A DNA stretch of 64,000 nucleotides from Cavia porcellus (Eukaryota; Chordata; Mammalia; Rodentia; Caviidae): NCBI RefSeq assembly GCF_034190915.1, contig NW_026947486.1:20052001-20116000 (forward strand), written 5' to 3'. Below are positions 28,159 to 39,554 of this stretch, piece after piece (positions within the stretch are counted from its first letter, which is position 1; each line of letters starts with the position of its first letter). The notes under the pieces were generated by a model. It was given only the letters and a program-made list of their open reading frames with translations, did no database searches and had not been told where the DNA came from. The position numbers were made by a program, and so were the translations under genes.

Positions 28159-28366
28159 TAGAAGCACTCTGGGAAAGTGTGGTGAACACAGTCTCCGGGA
28201 CCGGGCCGGTGGCGGGGAGGAGTCTAATCAAGGCCTGCCGGTTGGCCCGCCCAGCCACTGCAGGCTGCAAGGCGCGGCCAATAGGCTATGCGATCCCGGG
28301 CACGCCCGCACGAGCTCTCTTCTCGCGAGGCCTGCTAGACCCGAATGTCGTTAGCCGTGGGGAAAG

Positions 28367-28385
28367 ATGGCGGAAAATTTAAAAG
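28367..28385 (+). CDS. SUV39H1: SUV39H1 exon 1 (coding part)
   Basis: Encodes only MAENLK plus the first base of Gly7. The donor is GTGAAG at 28386. The ATG is part of AAGATGGCGG. The tiny coding exon 1 followed by a 2-kb intron matches the mammalian gene structure. Confidence 0.95.
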
Positions 28386-31300
28386 GTGAAGCAGTGGCGG
28401 TATAGGCACGGGCCCGCTGGCTGGGTCGGGTGGGCTGGCGGGGTGGTGTCGCGGGCTCAGGGCCCCGGCGTCCGAGGCCCCAGAGCTGGGAGCCGGACCC
28501 TCGGGGTGGAAAGGATAGGGCTCGCGGAGCGCGGGCCCAGCGCGCTGGGTTGGGCGGGGCTGAGAGGAGGGGGCGCGCGCCTTATAATGCGGTGGGCGCA
28601 GGGCTAAGTGGGGACACGGGAGGGGGACGCGCGCTGCAGATCGCTACCGGATCGGCGCGCGCACGCGCGGGGAGTACGGGGATGCCGAGGCTGCGTGCGC
28701 GGGAAAAACCGGCTCCTGGTGACCGTTACCCTTTCAGTGTCCACGCGAGACGCCGGAAGGGGAAGGAAGAGGGAACAGACCCACTCCTTAGAGTGGGTGG
28801 ATAGGTGACTCTCGAGGGGGACAGGGTATTACCGCTCACCAACATGAGGGAGGAATATGAAGTAGGTTCCCCCAAAAGAGGGGAACAGGGCCTCTGATGG
28901 CAGAGCTGGACTCCCCCATGTGCAGAGAAAGGGATGGCTCTGTCGTGAAGCTAAGCCGCGAAAAGAGTAGATTCCACAAGTGTGAAAGGGACTCCAAGGA
29001 CCAGGAGAGTCCAGCTGTTGTCAGCACAGAGCCAGCAGCCCGGGCCGTTGGGACCACGCCTGTGGGATTTCAGATGCAAGTTAAGGCTTGGGCAGGGAGA
29101 GGCATCCTAGGGAGAAGGAAGCACAGGCGCAGGCTCATCGGACCTTGCCCAACGTACCAGGGAGCTTTAATTTTGTAAAGCTCCTCCTTGTTTAGCTTGA
29201 CATCTAGGGCATCACATCATGAATTTAAGTAAGCTTGATCTTTGTAGTGGGAAGTAGAGAATATCGAACATTTCTAAAAAGATAAAATAGGATGTGGGCT
29301 GGGTACATTTGAAATCCAGTGTTTTGTGACATGGTTTGATAAAATGGCTTCTAAAGCACATTAATGAAAGACATGCCTTGAATAAGAAATATTTATTTTT
29401 AAATCTATGTCTTGAAATTTTTTGGTGGCTTCAGAAACATTCTAGGTATACTTAAAAGAATTAATGTCACAAATCCATTCTGCTTTGTGTATTCCTGAAT
29501 TCAGAACATAGCCCTTTAGATGATCTCTAGCCTTCACAGAAATGTGGCTGAGACAGAGTGTCAAAATGCAGCAGAGGGGAAAAAATTTTACCTTGTTGGG
29601 TTAAGATGCTCCAGACAAATCATTCAAAGGAACCTTTCTGAAATGTGTATCATTTCACAATCCTTACTTACAATTCCAAAATCTAAAAAGTCCTGAAAAC
29701 TGAAATCTCATTCTTAAATTTGGCACCATTCATGCAAAAGAAGATATTAAAAAGTGGGACTATGCAATGAGCTTATCTTACATTTCTATTTAATGTGGGA
29801 AATTAGTGCTTTTGCTGCAGAAATATTCACGTGTTTGATTATAGCTTGATGTCCCTCATCATGATTGGAGGGTTTAGTTTAATGTATGTTTCCAAGTTGT
29901 ACTTGTAAAATCCCTCAATTTTGAGTTCTAAAACATGCCTGGCCCTGGGAGTTTCAGACAGGGAATTGAAGACCAGTCTTTCCAGTTACTCCTTTGTTTG
30001 GTGCCCTCGAGGTTTTAATCCTGTCCCCAACCCCCTCAGGCCAATACACCCTACCTAGGTGGGGGTTGGTCTCTTTCTTTTGCAAAGTGGAATGAGCAGG
30101 TCTTGAACCTGAGGCAGGTTTACTGGCAGTTTTAGGGATGGGGCAGAGGGAGTTAGAGGTTCTGGGAATAGATTCCTTTAGGACCGACCATCCATGAAAC
30201 AAACCCCACTTAAAGCCTGCTGCTCCAAAGGAAGCCTTTGACACAGAACAAGGGTTTGAGGAGATAACACGAAAATCTCAGCATTGGGGGAAGACCTGTG
30301 GACTAAGTTTCCCTGACACTTAGGCTGACTTTGGGGTGTCCTAGAGAAGATTTGGGGTCCCATTTGGCCCCTAAGCTGGTCAGGCTGCCCAGTAATGGCT
30401 CACTCCGGCCCCCTTGTTCCAGGCTGCAGTGTATGTTGCAAGTCCTCTTGGAATCAGCTGCAGGACTTGTGCCGCCTGGCCAGGCTCTCCTGCCCTGCTC
30501 TTGGCATCTCTAAGAGGAACCTCTATGACTTTGAAGTTGAGTACCTCTGCGATTACAAGAAAATTCGCGTAAGTCTGGATTGATCCATGCCCTGGGATGG
30601 GGCAGGTCTCAAGGGATTTGGCCTCTTGCCCCACCCTTGCTGCCCATACCTGTTTCCAAAGGGGGTTTTCTCCTCTGATCCTTCCTGAAAAAAAATAGGA
30701 TGAACAGATTTGGTTATCCCCATTTTATAGGTGGTAAGACTAACTGGGTTTCTTAGGGGATCAGGAGCCAAATGAAGCCCCAAATGTCTCTCTCTTCCTA
30801 CCTCCCTGGAAATACAAACTGGTTACAGAGATTTAGCACCAGAAACCTGGAGTAGAGACAAGAATAGGTATTGTTACTAATTGTGTAACTATTGTTATGG
30901 TTATTTCCTCTCAGGAACTCATTTAACACTCCTGCCCCACCCACCCCCACAATACTTTACTGTGAAATGGCAACAGTTACCTTTGCCAGAAGATGTAACA
31001 CAAAGTCAGTTATAAACATGCTTGGGTTTAAACCGGGTCTGTGTAAGCAGAGCCCCCTTAAACTCAAAACATTTTTCATCATCTGTGAAATGAGGAGAGC
31101 TAGTATGTAACTCATATAAATTTGGGAGTAACTTTGTTACCAGCACATAGGAGTGCTTAAACTGTTAGTATGTAACTCATATAAATTTAGGAGTAACTTT
31201 GTTACCAGCACATAGGAGTGCTTAAACTGTTTCATGATGAATGCTAGGAAAATGTTAATGGAGTCTTTGTTACCAATGGAAATTGAGACCCAGAGAAGTT

Positions 31301-34300
31301 AACTAACTTGTTTAAGGCAACACAGCCAGGGAGCTCCAAATGGAGGATTTGTACCCAGGTGTGTAACTTTAGAATTTGTGCTATGAAACTGTCCCATTGC
31401 TGCCTTCCAGCAGTAAAAGCTCCCTCTGGCTGTCGTGCAGGGAATAGAAAGGGCCAAGGCAAGGGGGACCAGTGAAGAGGCTCCTGCCAGGGCCTACTGC
31501 AGCCTAAGTGGTGGCAGTGAAAATGGTGGGGTGATTCGAAAAGGTCAAATCCTGGATGTGTCTGGAAGGTGGGGCTAACAGAGTGTGCCACGGCTGAATG
31601 TGGGGAGTGTGAGCAGAAGATGAGTGAAAGGTGACTCTGGAGTGTGAGCTGGATTAGTGCAGATGCTGGAGGAGGAAGGAGGGAGTATGCTTGAGAGATG
31701 AAATGAAAAGCAGAAATTGGAGGGACAATAAGGGGGAGGGTGTGAGTTGAGCCTAGGAATCCTGTCTCTAGAGCCTATGGTTTCTAAACATTCCAGAAAA
31801 GGAGTAGGGCAAAGTGGAGATTCTTCATTGGCCCAAGAATCTCATCATTTATGACACCCTCATTCCCCTGCCTCCCAACAGGAACAAGAGTATTACCTGG
31901 TAAAGTGGCGTGGATACCCTGACTCAGAGAGCACCTGGGAGCCACGGCAGAATCTCAAGTGTGTGCGCATTCTCAAGCAGTTCCACAAGGACTTAGAAAG
32001 AGAGCTGCTCCGGCGATACCACCGGTCAAAGCCGCCCCGGCACCTGGACCCAAGCTTGGCTAATTACCTGGTGCAGAAGGCCAAGCAGAGGCGGGCACTT
32101 CAGCGCTGGGAGCAGGAGCTCAATGCCAAGCGCAGCCACCTGGGACGCATCACTGTGGAGAACGAGGTGGACCTGGATGGCCCCCCACGGGCATTCATGT
32201 ACATCAATGAGTACCGAGTTGGTGAGGGCATCACTCTCAACCAGGTGGCTGTGGGCTGCGAGTGCCAGGACTGTCTGTGGGCACCCACTGGAGGCTGTTG
32301 CCCTGGAGCGTCCCTGCACAAGTTTGCCTACAATGACCAGGGCCAAGTGCGGCTGCGAGCTGGGCTGCCCATCTACGAGTGCAACTCCCGCTGCCGCTGT
32401 GGCTATGACTGCCCCAATCGCGTAGTACAGAAGGGCATCCGCTATGACCTCTGCATCTTCCGCACAGATGATGGGCGCGGCTGGGGTGTCCGTACACTTG
32501 AGAAGATCCGCAAGAACAGCTTTGTCATGGAATACGTGGGAGAGGTAGGGAGACAAGACCTAGCGTGTCGTGCAGCTATCCTCACTGGGTATGCCCAGCT
32601 TCTACCCTGTGTGCCCAAAACTCCTGTGATTTCGTTGTAGAAGTCTGGGTTGTTAGTCTGAGTGGCATAGGGATCTCCTGGCAGAGGCTACAATTCCAGG
32701 CTGGAACACACCAGCACAAACATGCTGGTGGCTAAAAGGACACTAAAGTACTTCTGGACAGGAGTGGCCGCCTAAAGGTCCCTAGCAAAGAAGGAAAGTA
32801 GGAATTGAGATCTAAACAGCAGTCCTTTCAGAGGTCACGTGGTCAGAGCACAGGGTTGTAGCACCTAAAAAAGCCCTTCCCTTACCTTCTCAGGGCCATC
32901 TTACACAATTAGTACCTGCACCAAGGGAGGATCATTCATGGTGTGCAGTAGACATAGGCCTGCTTGGACTGAGGTTGCCTACTTCCTCTAGCCTTTCAGG
33001 TGACCCAGGAGAAGGGCTGGGCGAATGAGGGAGGCCTCCACTGTAATGAATGAGACACTACATCCTAGTGACTGCACAGGCTGGAGTTTGTGTGCTCATG
33101 ACCAGTCTAGTGTGGGTGTTCAGGCAGTCATCCCTTCACAGTGTCTGTGATACCATGTTCTCTCCCCTCTTGTGCCTTTCCTGTGCTTTAGAGCCTCAGA
33201 ATTGCCACCACATCCTCAGCATTCCCTGGCAGGCAGGCTGAGTAGAGGACCAAAAGGGAGGGTGCTAATGGGTCAGGTCTGAGTACAGCATACGTCACTT
33301 CTGCCCACACTCTTGTTGGCTGGCACTGAGTCACTGGCCTTTACTGCAGTGCCAGTGGAGCGGGGGTGATTTAGCTGTGTGCTCAGGTGCAAAACAGAAG
33401 AGGTTGAGTGAGTAAGTAGCAAATGTCTGCAACAAAGTGTGTCACATCTAAGGTGGGATGTGGCAGGCATTTGGAGTAGAGCAGTTCTCTTTTATGTAGA
33501 ATCAGCTCATGCCATAGGAGACATTTACCATCCATAGACCATGACCACTTAAATCCATGAATGTGCCACATTCTTGGTAACAATCTCAGATACCTCTACA
33601 TAGTTCCACAGGTTTCTTGGGGGGGGTGATATGGTTGGGAAGTGATGAAGAGTGTCATTGCCCACACTGTAGCAATGGCATTGATGACAAGGAGAGGCAC
33701 CCTCTCTTGAGTAGAAAGGAATAAACGCCAGAAGGGCAGGCCCAGTTTTGAGACCACAGAGTCTGTACCACAGAGGACTAGCAGTCTGGATGAAAGGATG
33801 GCCACACCCTGGGTGGGCTGCCAGAGGACACATCCCCATGCCACAGAGCCAGCTAGTCTGGAAGAAGGAAGTTTCCACACTCAGAGGGTTCCTGACAGCA
33901 GCAGGAGAAGGGATCCTGAGGAACTTTAGGGAGAGATGTCCCCATCTCAGAGTGACCCAAGGACTTAGAGAAAAAGCTCAAGCTCTCTGCACTCCAGAGG
34001 ACCCTAACTTAGGAAGTATCCACACTCACACCATCCTGGGGGGTCAGGAAAAAGAAATGTCCTCACCCCCAGCGGGATCCACAGATTCTGGAGACAGTCT
34101 TTATACCTTTGAGCACTCTGGCAGGCTGTAGGAAGTGGCCAGACCTCAGAAGGACCACTAACTATGGAGAGGATAATGTGTTGTGACCTGAGAGCCCCGA
34201 CATTCTGGAGGGGAAGGTGTCCAGGCCCCCTGAGATCCTGGAACTCCTAGAGGCCATCCCAAGCAGGAAGTACAACCTCATTGTCCTTATGTCTAAAGAT

Positions 34301-37300
34301 GTGGCCATCCTCAGAGCCCATAGGCAGCCTCAGAGTTCTGGGTTTAATGTCCATACTTCTGCATGCTGGAAATGGGTTCCAGGGGCCCTCTCACCCCTTC
34401 CTCAGTATCCCCACTCTCCATGCTGTTTCTTGGCCCTCCTGTTGCCATATATGGTGGCTTCTAGGCATCCCTCTGGCTCCCTTAGACCCATGGGTCCTCC
34501 TGATGCACTACAGGTCTCTAAACACTACTGAACCAAACTCATCTTCCCTTGGCTTTTGAGGAGCCAGCAATAGGGTGGGCCCTGTATCCTGCCTGCCAGA
34601 GCTTGTAGCCCAGTGCTAACACTCAGCAGCAATCACCGCACCTCTCTCTGTCTCCATTTCCTCATCTGGAAAATGGAAGCAATAACAGCACCTGCCTCCT
34701 AAGCTAGTCAGAAGCATGTATTCTGTGGGAAATACGCGGAAGAAGCACTTGAACAGTGGTCAGTACACAGTAAGTCTCAGGTAAGTGCTAACCATTACTG
34801 TCCAAAAGTCAGAAAATCTAAATGCTCAAAAAGTGAAAGGTTTTTTTATTACCCATCTGTTCACAGACCCCATCCTGACCAGACAAAGAGATATTTATAG
34901 TCCTTATTGTCCTACTTAGGGTGACTATTCATATGTTTCATATCAGAAATACTAACTTGATTATATGGTGCTGTCCCATGTTTTCAAGTTGTTACGTATT
35001 TTCAGGACATAATCCCCATATCTGGATGCTACACTGTCTTTCCCCCCTGGGGACACTGACCATCTTTTTATTTTTTTTTTGATCCTGACAATCTACAGTG
35101 ACAGTTCCTGCCATGTATGTAACCCTTTGCTTCTTCTAACCCTTTCACATTTGAACTTTCACATTTCTGCAGAACACTTCCACCTCACCCAGCAGAAAAT
35201 ACTGGCCTACTTTATCCATTCCAAACCACATGTTCTCTTCACATTTTAACATCTCTGAAATGAAGGGGATTTTAATTGATGTTCTTAGGTGGTAATATAT
35301 TTAATTAACAGTTTTCCCTTTCTTGGTAATGGGTACAATACGGTAAGGGTGCACCTCAGATTTCTACAAGATCCAACACAACCCCTCAATACATTGCTCT
35401 GTTCCTAACAAAAACAAGAACACTTTCTACATCAATGATCTTAGGATTTTACAACAGCCCCTGTGAGGTTAGACTTCTGTCACTGTTATGCCCATTCTGC
35501 AGATGAGAAAACAGAAACCCAAAGCCATGTAGTAACATGCTAAGTCACAAAGATAGTAAAGTGGATTTTTTTAAAAGCCCAAGTGTCTACAATTGGTGCT
35601 CTGCCAGGCCTATTGGCCTTTTTATTTTTGGCTGGGGAAATAGACACAGAGAAGGAACATTCAGGATCTCACATCCTGGAGCAGGCAGACTGGCAGCTAC
35701 CCTCAGGGTTCTAGCTCCTGTTCCTGTGCTGCCAGCTCCTGGGCTGGCTGGCCTTCCCACCAGTAGCAGCGCTGTACGGCCCAGGGATTCAGGATGAACC
35801 ACCCATCTCAGAGTGGGGCTGAAAGGAAGGCAAAAGGGAAGAAACTGTGCCCTGGAGGGCTTGAGGGATGATTCACTCCTGGTGAGACTGAGGAAGCAGG
35901 TAGGGGCAGGACAGACAGGAAGATGGAGCGGGAGGAAGTGGGCCTACCCCTGGCATGGGGAGGGACTCCAATTAGAAAGATGGCTCAGATTTGAGTCATC
36001 ATGCTAGTGAGTGGGAGCTGCTGCTCTTTGATCCCAAGCTTCTGAGGTGGGCTGAGAAGGCAGAGGCTCAGAGCGAACACCACAGGATAGTGCATATTGT
36101 CCAAGAGCTAGAGGGAGACTGGCCACCTCGCCACTCAGCATGCTCCTATGGCTCTTGTTGCATCCCCAGGAGAGGGCCTCCACTCTAGCCAGTGGCCTAC
36201 GATGACTTCCACCTCACTTTAGACACTATATCTCTTTTGTATTCCCCCTTGGATTCCTTCTAAGCATTGTGTTTTCTGATCAGCATCTTGCACTGTGGGT
36301 GTCTGACTCCATCTTCGACATCTCTATGACCCTTGAGGGTAAGGGCCAGGCCTGTCCTGTCTGTCTCCCCATCGAACTGTGATCCCTGCAAGTTGAGACC
36401 AGGCAAAAGGTAGGCCTCAATCAAGACATCCACAGAATGGGATGGGGTTGTGTAGCTCAGTGGCAAAACATGTGTTTAGCATGTGTGAGGCCCTGGGTTC
36501 CATTCCCCTCACTACAAAAGCAAGCAGGTTTACCAAATGAATAAACAAACAAATCAGGTATGGAGGAGCCATGCCCCTCCAGGACTGTAGGTAAAGTAGT
36601 AAGCAGTATGGCCCAAGGGTAAATCTGGGTTCTATAAAGGTACTGCTGATCAGTAGCCAGCACAGAGCACAGGCTGGAGGTGATGGCATAAGATAGAGGC
36701 AGGTGGGAACCTGTGTTCCCTTCTGAGGAAAGCTCACAGAGTACTCAAGCCTGGAAAGGGATAGATATGTAAAGTGAGGAGTATGGTTCTAGGGCCAGAG
36801 GGGGACATCCTGGGTAGTTCTTGGGTTTATATCCATTGTAGGGGAGGTTGGAGGCTGGGCTGTGCAGCAGAGGGGACAGGGAAGGAGGAATGGGTGTGAG
36901 AGACGATGAGTGTTGAAGCTTCCTAGAGGACACCAGCGGACTGAGGCCAGGTCTCTAGGCTGGAGGAATAGAAAGTTCAGCATTGCTGTGGACTGCGCCA
37001 TTCTGGCACTTGTCTCTGAGGGCTTGACAAAGAGGCAGAAAAAAACCCAGGAGTGGGGGCATCCCGGGTTAGGAGGAAGCAGTCTTTTGTACAGTGGGAC
37101 TTTCACCCAGAGAAGGGTATGGTCAGCCACAGTTGGGTATTGCCAGAGGCTATATTCATTGGTCCTGGAGAAAGGAGATACCGGGCCAGAAGAGAGATTT
37201 GTGGGGTAGAATCCATCATCAGCATTTTGGGTATAAGGACAGGCCATGGATGGGAGGTGGAGCAGCTCCACATTTATTAGGGGGAGGGGCATGGGAGGTG

Positions 37301-39241
37301 TCTAGTCGGTCAGGTGTGGTGTGGTACTGAGAGGGGTCCTCTCTCCTTTGGTTTCCCTTCTTTCATTCATATTCCTCCTCTGTTCTACCTTTCTCTATCA
37401 TTCCATCTCTTAAGCTTTGGCCTCTGCCCCTTTCTGGCCATCTCAGACTCTCAGGGTTCGTGGCCTTGACCTTTTCCCAGAGAACTTGGCCTTTACTCTG
37501 AACTGCACTTTCGTACCAAGATTCTGTGTTTCCAACCTGGCCTCTGCCTCCAGTCCCCTTCCCTGAGTCTCTGCCCCATTGCCTCTCCTTCCCCACCATC
37601 CCAGGTCTCATGCTCCTTGTCTAAGTCCTGGCTGTGCTGGGACTTGTGCTGGCTGCAGCCCTCTTGGCCCTGGCTCAGCTTTTCCCTGTCTTCCTCCTAG
37701 TTGTGCCCTGGTCTCATTCTTTCTTGCCATTCCTCAAGCCCTCTGTCTCTGTCTCTCTTTCCCTTTCTGCTCTGTGCTGAAGGCACAGGGGGTTGTGGAA
37801 CATCAGGACATTTCAGGCAGTCTCGGGGGGCAGCGAAAAATGCCCTTTTTATTATAACTACACCTGGTGACCAGCTTCCTACCACGGCAAGACTCCTGCC
37901 ATCCAGAGGCCTTAGGAGGGAGAGAATGGTGGAGAGCAGTCACCTGAAAAGGCTGTCAGGCTATCAGCATTGCTGTCCCTATATGTCCATGGGGCATAGG
38001 TGCCTCCTGCTCTTCCCTGGGGGCAGACCAGGGTTTGAAGCAGTGCTGGCTTTCTGGAGCCTTGGTGACCAGACCCCCACTCCTTTTCCCAGATCATTAC
38101 CTCAGAGGAGGCAGAACGGCGGGGCCAGATCTACGACCGCCAAGGTGCCACCTACCTCTTCGACCTGGACTATGTGGAGGATGTGTATACTGTGGATGCC
38201 GCATATTATGGCAACATCTCTCACTTTGTCAACCATAGTGTGGGTACCCCTGGCAGGTGGGCAGGGGGTTGGAAGGAACAGGTCAAAGCCCCTCCTCACT
38301 ATTCTATTGTGTTTTTTGTTGTTGTTGCCTAGTGTGACCCCAACCTGCAGGTGTACAATGTCTTCATAGACAACCTTGATGAGAGGCTACCCCGCATCGC
38401 TTTCTTTGCCACAAGAACCATCCGGGCAGGCGAGGAGCTCACCTTTGATTACAACATGCAAGGTGGGGGTGGCAAGGGTCCAGAAACAGGGACAAATAGT
38501 GATGTGGGATGTGAGATCCCCATGCCAAGGCACCCTGGTCACTCAGAGAACCAAGGGAAATTCTTTAGCTGGAGCTTTTAGATGCTCCCCCCAGCTCCAG
38601 AACCCCAACCCTGAGTCAATCTCACAGGACTCAAGGAGGTAGGGGTTTGGCTGGAGAGAGAAAGCCCTCTTGGTTCCATCTAGACTGAAATGTACCAGCC
38701 CTTCCTCCCTCCAGCTCCCTTTGGCTTCTCACTCCTGGAGTCCCCACCCAGTGCCTTCCCTGACTAATCAGTTGCCTCTCAGACACTCAGGTGGATCTCA
38801 TGCTGAGAGTTCAGCTGTACCTCTGGTTACCCAGGGGGCCCTCTATTTCTGACCCCCACTTGACCTAACCCTTCTGGTTCCCTGCCAGCCCCCACCTCTC
38901 CCAAGAACCCTCAGCCTGTGGTCTGACTGCCCTTCCCGGGATGCACGCTGCCCTAGCCCCAAAGCCCCATCCCTGAGATTCCTCACTCAGATCCCAGCCT
39001 CTAAGATCTGAGTCTCCTGGTATAAAGGGTGGCAGGATACTTCATCCAGGTCTTCTAATGAGTCCTTTCCCTCTCTTTCCTTCCCCATCCCGGCTGTGAC
39101 TCCACAGTGGACCCCGTGGACATGGAAAGCACTCGCATGGATTCCAATTTTGGCTTGGCTGGGCTCCCTGGCTCCCCTAAGAAGCGGGTCCGTATCGAAT
39201 GCAAGTGTGGGACTGAGTCCTGCCGCAAATACCTCTTCTAG
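28367..39241 (+). CDS. SUV39H1: Histone H3K9 methyltransferase SUV39H1, 6 coding exons, 412 aa
   Basis: SUV39H1 transfers methyl groups from S-adenosylmethionine to histone H3 lysine 9, giving the trimethyl mark bound by HP1 at pericentric heterochromatin. Coding exons are 28367-28385, 30423-30568, 31882-32544, 38093-38239, 38333-38462 and 39108-39241. All introns are GT-AG, and the total is 1239 nt, 412 codons plus stop, equal to the human length as I recall it. Domains: chromodomain about aa 43-101 with aromatic-cage residues Trp64 and Tyr67; Cys-rich pre-SET about 179-240 (CECQDC and further Cys); SET about 243-366 with HFVNHSCDPN at 320-329 (catalytic His324, zinc-linked Cys326) and FDYN; post-[11 protein letters not shown] at about 400-407. 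Differences from the human protein as I recall it are few and conservative (Arg27, Tyr130, Pro134, Gln152, Met182, and Val for Ile after the GE of exon 3 only if intron 3 were read through). The first ATG sits in a CpG-island promoter. Confidence 0.98.
28721..30422. other. SUV39H1 intron 1, mostly unique sequence
   Basis: No SINE or LINE is recognised. GC falls from the CpG-rich start to AT-rich sequence at 29160-29900. Nothing exon-like is supported. Confidence 0.6.
30423..30568 (+). CDS. SUV39H1: SUV39H1 exon 2
   Basis: Encodes aa 7-55: the N-terminal [10 protein letters not shown] segment and the first strands of the chromodomain ([15 protein letters not shown]). Acceptor TTCCAG, donor GTAAGT, phase 0. 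Confidence 0.97.
31101..31230. repeat. 65-bp tandem duplication in SUV39H1 intron 2
   Basis: Units 31101-31165 and 31166-31230 both start TAGTATGTAACTCATATAAA and end CTTAAACTGT. I see one substitution between them (GGG versus AGG), so the duplication is recent. Confidence 0.95.
31265..31390 (-). mobile_element. MIR-family SINE fragment, SUV39H1 intron 2
   Basis: Reverse-orientation MIR words are readable: TTGAGACCCAGAGAAGTTAA, CAAGGCAACACAGCCAGG, TTTGTACCCAGGTGTG. Ancient and diverged. Confidence 0.75.
31882..32544 (+). CDS. SUV39H1: SUV39H1 exon 3
   Basis: A 663-nt exon encoding aa 56-276: the rest of the chromodomain, the linker, the pre-SET zinc cluster and the N-terminal part of SET up to FVMEYVGE. 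Acceptor CCAACAG, donor GTAGGG, phase 0. A 176-codon antisense open frame here is only its mirror. Confidence 0.98.
33770..34360. repeat. Degenerate ~40-bp tandem repeat, SUV39H1 intron 3
   Basis: A GTGTCC/ATGTCC-like word followed by C/A-rich, then CTCAGAG-like and CTGGAGG-like words recurs near 33828, 33869, 33935, 34016, 34057, 34134, 34177, 34217 and 34297. The steps are close to 40 or 80 bp. Units are strongly diverged. Confidence 0.55.
34650..34800 (+). mobile_element. MIR SINE fragment, SUV39H1 intron 3
   Basis: CATTTCCTCATCTGGAAAAT, then CACCTGCCTCCTAAG, AAGCACTTGAACAGTG and CACAGTAAGTCTCAG follow the order of the MIR 3' half. Confidence 0.82.
35445..35575 (-). mobile_element. MIR SINE fragment, SUV39H1 intron 3
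   Basis: CCCATTCTGCAGATGAGAAA and the following AGTCACAAAGATAGTAA read as the reverse complement of the MIR core. Confidence 0.7.
36235..36440 (+). mobile_element. L2 LINE 3'-end-like fragment
   Basis: GACCCTTGAGGGTAAGGGCC followed by CTGTCTGTCTCCCC and AGGTAGGCCTCAATCAA resembles the L2 3' terminus in decayed form. An ID SINE sits directly downstream. Confidence 0.5.
36445..36517 (+). mobile_element. ID SINE, the only one in the SUV39H1 body
   Basis: GTGTAGCTCAGTGGCAAAAC as box A and GGGTTCCATTCCCC as box B of the tRNA-like unit. Confidence 0.8.
38093..38239 (+). CDS. SUV39H1: SUV39H1 exon 4
   Basis: Encodes aa 277-325 ([10 protein letters not shown] to HFVNHS), including catalytic His324. 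Acceptor TTTCCCAG, donor GTGGGT, phase 0. It follows the 5.5-kb intron 3. Confidence 0.98.
38333..38462 (+). CDS. SUV39H1: SUV39H1 exon 5
   Basis: Encodes aa 326-368 (CDPNLQVYN to FDYNMQ) plus one base. It completes the SET fold, with the pseudoknot residues NHSC/DP split across the 93-nt intron 4. Acceptor TTGCCTAG, donor GTGGGG. Confidence 0.97.
39108..39241 (+). CDS. SUV39H1: SUV39H1 exon 6 (coding part)
   Basis: Encodes the C-terminal linker and the post-SET zinc-binding motif [13 protein letters not shown], ending in TAG. Acceptor CCACAG. Confidence 0.97.
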
Positions 39242-39548
39242 TTCTGAGAAGTCTGAGGCCAAACTGACTGAGGGCGCCTGAAGTCACCCACCCTCCCTCA
39301 CTGCTGCCCTCCTGTTGGGGAATGATCGCAGGTCCTCTTACCTGCCCCCACCTGCTCCGCCTGCTCTATGGTCAGGGCTCTGTTGAGGACTGACTCCAGC
39401 AGTCCTTGTATGTGTTCCAGCCCCTCCATGGGTTGCACTTACAAACCCTCACCCACCTTCAGAGTACATCAGTCACATCAAGATTTTCTGCAGTTAGGGT
39501 TGGGGCTTACTGTGGAGGTCTAAGGGTGGAGACCCAGCCCAGGGCCAG

Positions 39549-39554
39549 AATAAA
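39549..39554 (+). terminator. SUV39H1: SUV39H1 proximal poly(A) signal
   Basis: AATAAA about 310 nt after the stop codon, followed by a T/G-rich stretch (GTTTGTTTTTGT). It could yield a short 3'UTR isoform. Confidence 0.5.

Larger units (their letters stand above)
28020..28720 (+). promoter_or_regulatory. SUV39H1: SUV39H1 CpG-island promoter
   Basis: A dense CpG block around the first exon with no TATA box. Visible motifs: a CCAAT box at 28278-28282; TCTCGCGAGG at 28321-28330, close to the TCTCGCGAGA housekeeping element; and AAGATGGCGG at 28364-28373, a YY1-type motif covering the start codon. GC-rich intron 1 sequence continues to about 28720. This is the layout of a broadly expressed gene; start sites are probably dispersed over about 28290-28360. 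Human loci of this kind often fire in both directions, but that is not shown here. Confidence 0.85.
32545..38092. other. SUV39H1 intron 3 (5.5 kb)
   Basis: Mostly unique DNA. Recognisable pieces are a degenerate ~40-bp tandem tract (33770-34360), MIR pieces (34650-34800 plus; 35445-35575 minus), an L2-like 3' end (36235-36440), and one ID SINE (36445-36517). Open frames here have no recognisable domain. Confidence 0.65.

Noticed and set aside
32026..32556. 176-codon minus-strand open frame
   Set aside because: It is the exact antisense of SUV39H1 exon 3 and arises from its GC-rich codons; no independent signal.
37701..38369. 222-codon frame overlapping SUV39H1 exon 4
   Set aside because: Out of frame with the SET domain; an exon shadow plus intronic sequence.
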